Shown here one piece after another: positions 61,592-64,000 of a stretch of DNA of 64,000 nt (position 1 is the first letter of the stretch; each line of letters begins with the position of its first letter). The position numbers and the translations under genes are program-made. Under the pieces are notes generated by a model, which had not been told where the DNA came from, made no database searches, and was given only the letters and a program-made list of their open reading frames with translations. Source of the stretch: an uncultured Burkholderiales bacterium (GTDB taxonomy: Bacteria > Pseudomonadota > Gammaproteobacteria > Burkholderiales > Burkholderiaceae_C); assembly GCA_903932865.1 (NCBI GenBank), contig CAIZHQ010000007.1, positions 1-64,000 of the forward strand, in the 5' to 3' direction.

Positions 61592-62857
61592 TCAGGCCAG
61601 CAAATCCAGCAGCGTGCGCGCAATCACCTTGGTCGCGCGGCGCAGGTCTTCCAACTGCACATGTTCGTCGGCGCGTTTGGCGTTGGATTCGAGCACGGTG
61701 CGCGGGCCTGCGCCGTAGATCACGCCAGGGATGCCGCGCTCCACGTACAGGCGCACGTCGGTGTACAGCGGCGTGCCCAAGGCTGGGATGGCTTCGCCGA
61801 AGACTTGTTCGCCGTGTTTTTGGATGGCGCTGACCAGGGGCTGGTTGCCCGCCAGGGGTTTCATGGCGTTGGCCAGCAGCATGCGGCGCACATCCACTTT
61901 CAACGCATGGCCACCGCGTGGGGGCTTGAAGCTGGCCGCAGCCTCGGCAATGGTTTGGCGGATGCTGGCTTCGACTTCTGCCGGATTCTCTTCGGGGATC
62001 ATGCGGCGATCGAGCTTGAAGCTGACTTTGCCGGGCACCACGTTGGTGTTGGTGCCGCCTTCGATCAGGCCCACGTTCAGATAGGGGTGGCTGATGCCCT
62101 CAACCTGGGACTTGACCTTGAGGTATTGCGTGTTGAGCGCGAGCAGGGCGTTCAGGATGTGCACCGCGCCTTGCAATGCGTCGGTGCCGCTGTCGGGAAT
62201 GGCCGCGTGCGACATCTCGCCTTGGACGGTGACTTCCATTTGCAGGCAGCCGTTGTGCGCGGTGACGACCTGGTAACTGAAGCCTGCCGCGATCATCAGG
62301 TCAGGCTTGGTGAGGCCCTTGGCCAGCAGCCAGCCGGGGCCCATTTCGCCGCCAAACTCTTCGTCGTAGGTGAAGTGCAGTTCCACGCCACCCTTCAATT
62401 TGGCATTGAGCGATTCGAGCGCCCGCGTGGCAAAGGTGAAGGTGGAAAAGTCACACTTGCTCACGGCGGTGGCGCGGCCGTACATCGCGCCGTTGTGAAT
62501 TTCGCCGCCGTAGGGCGGGTGGGTCCAGCCTTCGCCGGGGGGCACCACGTCGCCGTGGGCGTTCAGGGCAATGGTTTTGCCCTCGCCGTATTTGCGGCGC
62601 ACGATCAGGTTGGTGATGGACTCCAGGCCATAGGCTTTGACTTCAGAGGCGGGCACCGGGTGCTTTTCGGCCATAAAGCCCATGGGTGCGAGCAGATCGG
62701 CGGTGCGTTCGGCGTGCGGCGCGTTGTTGCCGGGCGGGGTGTCGGTGGGCACCTGCACCAGTGCCTGCATGAACTTGACCTGTTCGTCAAAGTGCGCGTC
62801 GATCCAAGTGTCGAGTTGTGCGTATTGTTGTGAGTGATTGACGTTGGGGGCGCTCAT
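61592..62857 (-). CDS. M20-family ArgE/DapE-type deacylase
   Basis: A 421-aa zinc amidohydrolase. Metal and catalytic residues include His101 and Asp103 (LNAHGDVVPPG) and Glu166-Glu167 (TYDEEFGGEMG). The bridging-Asp region, typically GRGxxDxKG, reads GRATAVSKCDF, so the bridging Asp is displaced to position 136 or missing. The lid domain contains GEMSHAAIPDSGTDAL. The ATG overlaps the upstream stop (ATGA); the longer frame lies within the neighbouring gene. It removes an acyl or carbamoyl group from an amino-acid-like compound. Confidence 0.88.
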   Translation of the reverse strand: MSAPNVNHSQQYAQLDTWIDAHFDEQVKFMQALVQVPTDTPPGNNAPHAERTADLLAPMGFMAEKHPVPASEVKAYGLESITNLIVRRKYGEGKTIALNAHGDVVPPGEGWTHPPYGGEIHNGAMYGRATAVSKCDFSTFTFATRALESLNAKLKGGVELHFTYDEEFGGEMGPGWLLAKGLTKPDLMIAAGFSYQVVTAHNGCLQMEVTVQGEMSHAAIPDSGTDALQGAVHILNALLALNTQYLKVKSQVEGISHPYLNVGLIEGGTNTNVVPGKVSFKLDRRMIPEENPAEVEASIRQTIAEAAASFKPPRGGHALKVDVRRMLLANAMKPLAGNQPLVSAIQKHGEQVFGEAIPALGTPLYTDVRLYVERGIPGVIYGAGPRTVLESNAKRADEHVQLEDLRRATKVIARTLLDLLA

Positions 62858-64000
62858 GACAGTTCCTGAGAGAGTTGGTTCAAAACATGGGTGAAGGCGT
62901 CGACACACAGTTGCATGTCGTCGCTGGTGGTCGATTCGCGTGGGTTGTGGCTGATACCCCCGTTTTCGCCGCGCACAAACAGCATGGCTTGCGGCATGAC
63001 TTCGTGCAGCTTCATCGCGTCGTGGCCTGCGCCGCTGGGCAACTTGAACAGCGGCACGCCCAAGGCTCTCACCGCGCGTTCCCAACGCGCTTGCCATTCG
63101 GGGGCGCTGGGGGCGGCGGTGGCGCTCATGGTCAACTCGGTTTTGACGCGCACGCCACGGCGCTCGGCAATTTGGTCAAGCTGGCTCATCACGTCGGCCA
63201 CCAGTGCGTCGCGCTGCGCATCGGTGGGCGCGCGCATGTCTAGGCTGAACAGGCAGCGGCCCGGCACCACGTTGATCGAGCCATTGGGCACCTGCAGCTG
63301 GCCCATCGTCGCCACGCTGTCGCCGTCTTTCGCGGCGCGTTTCTCCATGTAGAGCGCGAGTTCTGCTGCGGCGCAGGCCGCGTCGCGGCGGCGGTCCATG
63401 GGGGTGGTGCCTGCATGGCTGGCGGTGCCGAAGACCTCGCACAGGTAGCGCACGCTGCCGTTGATCGAGGTGACCACACCCAGCGGAATGTTCACTTCGT
63501 TGAGCACTGGGCCTTGTTCGATGTGCACTTCGATAAAGCCCAGGTACTGTGCCGGGTCGCGCTGGATTTTGGGGATGTCGTCGATGCACAGGCCCGCGTG
63601 TTGCATGGCGGCACGCATGGTGATGCCGTCGGCGTCTTGCTGGTCTAGCCAAGCGGGGTTGAACTGGCCAATGAGTGCGCCAGAGCCCAAGAAGGTGGCT
63701 TTGTAGCGCTGGCCTTCTTCTTCGGCAAAGGCCACAACCTCGATGCCAAAGGGCAGGCGTTGGCCTTGTTGGTGCAATTGCTGCACGCAGGCCATGGGCA
63801 CAAAGATGCCCAAGCGGCCGTCGTACTTGCCGCCGTTGCGCACGGTGTCATAGTGGCTGCCGGTCATCAGGTATTTGCCGCCCGCGGTGGCCGGGTGGTA
63901 TCGCCCCACCACATTGCCCACCGCATCGGTATCCACCTCGTCAAAACCGCAGTCGCGCATGTTTTGGGTGATGCGCTGGGCGCAGGCGCGGTGCGCGTCG
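62854..64000 (-). CDS. Allantoate amidohydrolase / N-carbamoyl amino acid hydrolase family, 5' end outside window
   Basis: At least 382 codons of an M20 hydrolase; the frame stays open through the right edge (DAHRACAQRITQNMRDCGFDEV), so the N-terminus is missing. Metal-site motifs are GSHYDTVRNGGKYDGRLG, AEEEGQRY, EVHIEQGP and GISHNPRE, as in allantoate amidohydrolases (AllC) and L-carbamoylases. FLPFGIEVVAF-type and SGAGHDAM segments favour the AllC/HyuC group. It would release ammonia and carbon dioxide from a ureide in the cytoplasm, suiting the urea and nitrogen genes nearby. Confidence 0.85.
   Translation of the reverse strand, partial: DAHRACAQRITQNMRDCGFDEVDTDAVGNVVGRYHPATAGGKYLMTGSHYDTVRNGGKYDGRLGIFVPMACVQQLHQQGQRLPFGIEVVAFAEEEGQRYKATFLGSGALIGQFNPAWLDQQDADGITMRAAMQHAGLCIDDIPKIQRDPAQYLGFIEVHIEQGPVLNEVNIPLGVVTSINGSVRYLCEVFGTASHAGTTPMDRRRDAACAAAELALYMEKRAAKDGDSVATMGQLQVPNGSINVVPGRCLFSLDMRAPTDAQRDALVADVMSQLDQIAERRGVRVKTELTMSATAAPSAPEWQARWERAVRALGVPLFKLPSGAGHDAMKLHEVMPQAMLFVRGENGGISHNPRESTTSDDMQLCVDAFTHVLNQLSQELS

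Overview
The window reads as a chromosomal stretch of a heterotrophic betaproteobacterium, most likely Burkholderiales and probably Comamonadaceae. That placement is inferred from the Bug-type (TctC-like) binding proteins, several branched-chain-type ABC systems, the urtABCDE/ure layout and the codon style. No rRNA or species marker is present. Most genes are on the minus strand and packed with ATGA or TGATG overlaps.

Positions 1-21.9 kb look like an accessory block. It begins with the 5' end of an IS30-type transposase running off the left edge. Next is a 13-gene minus-strand catabolic operon (13.5 kb down to 0.3 kb): OB-fold protein, thiolase, SDR, Bug binding protein, CoA-transferase, enoyl-CoA hydratase, a complete LivGFHMK-type importer, GMC alcohol oxidoreductase and aldehyde dehydrogenase. 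A divergent LysR gene lies upstream, and the same LysR-like box also precedes a diverged iron-ADH gene. A molybdenum hydroxylase operon follows, divergent from a MerR regulator, with two 19-bp-spacer promoters between them. The block ends in a noncoding zone with a seven-copy 10-bp repeat array, a tandem 12-mer and tRNA-Ser(UGA), a plausible island boundary.

Positions 22.0-39.2 kb hold a 15-gene minus-strand operon that I consider the most interesting part. It contains two carotenoid-cleavage-type oxygenases, a lipocalin-like protein, a PaaN-like aldehyde dehydrogenase, a nitronate-monooxygenase-like flavoprotein, two thiolases, a steroid-reductase-fold membrane enzyme, a tandem HxlR regulator with duplicated Cys/His motifs, an acyl-CoA synthetase and a dedicated ABC importer. 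It looks like uptake, oxidative cleavage and CoA-linked breakdown of an unsaturated hydrophobic compound. A divergent SDR gene faces it.

Positions 40.4-58.0 kb are a nitrogen-scavenging region: ureABCEFG (minus) with a 53-aa His-rich membrane peptide, and the divergent urea importer urtABCDE (plus). ureD is not with the other urease genes. It is the last gene of a separate ABC-importer operon about 9.5 kb away, across a two-gene block that looks AT-richer (Old-Yellow-Enzyme-type flavoprotein and Bug receptor). I find sigma-54 promoter matches in front of ureA, urtA and the ABC-ureD operon, which would place all three under nitrogen control.

Positions 58.2-64 kb carry maeB, then a phytanoyl-CoA-dioxygenase-like gene, an ArgE/DapE-type deacylase and an allantoate-amidohydrolase-type gene cut by the right edge. 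The last suggests ureide nitrogen use next to the urea genes.
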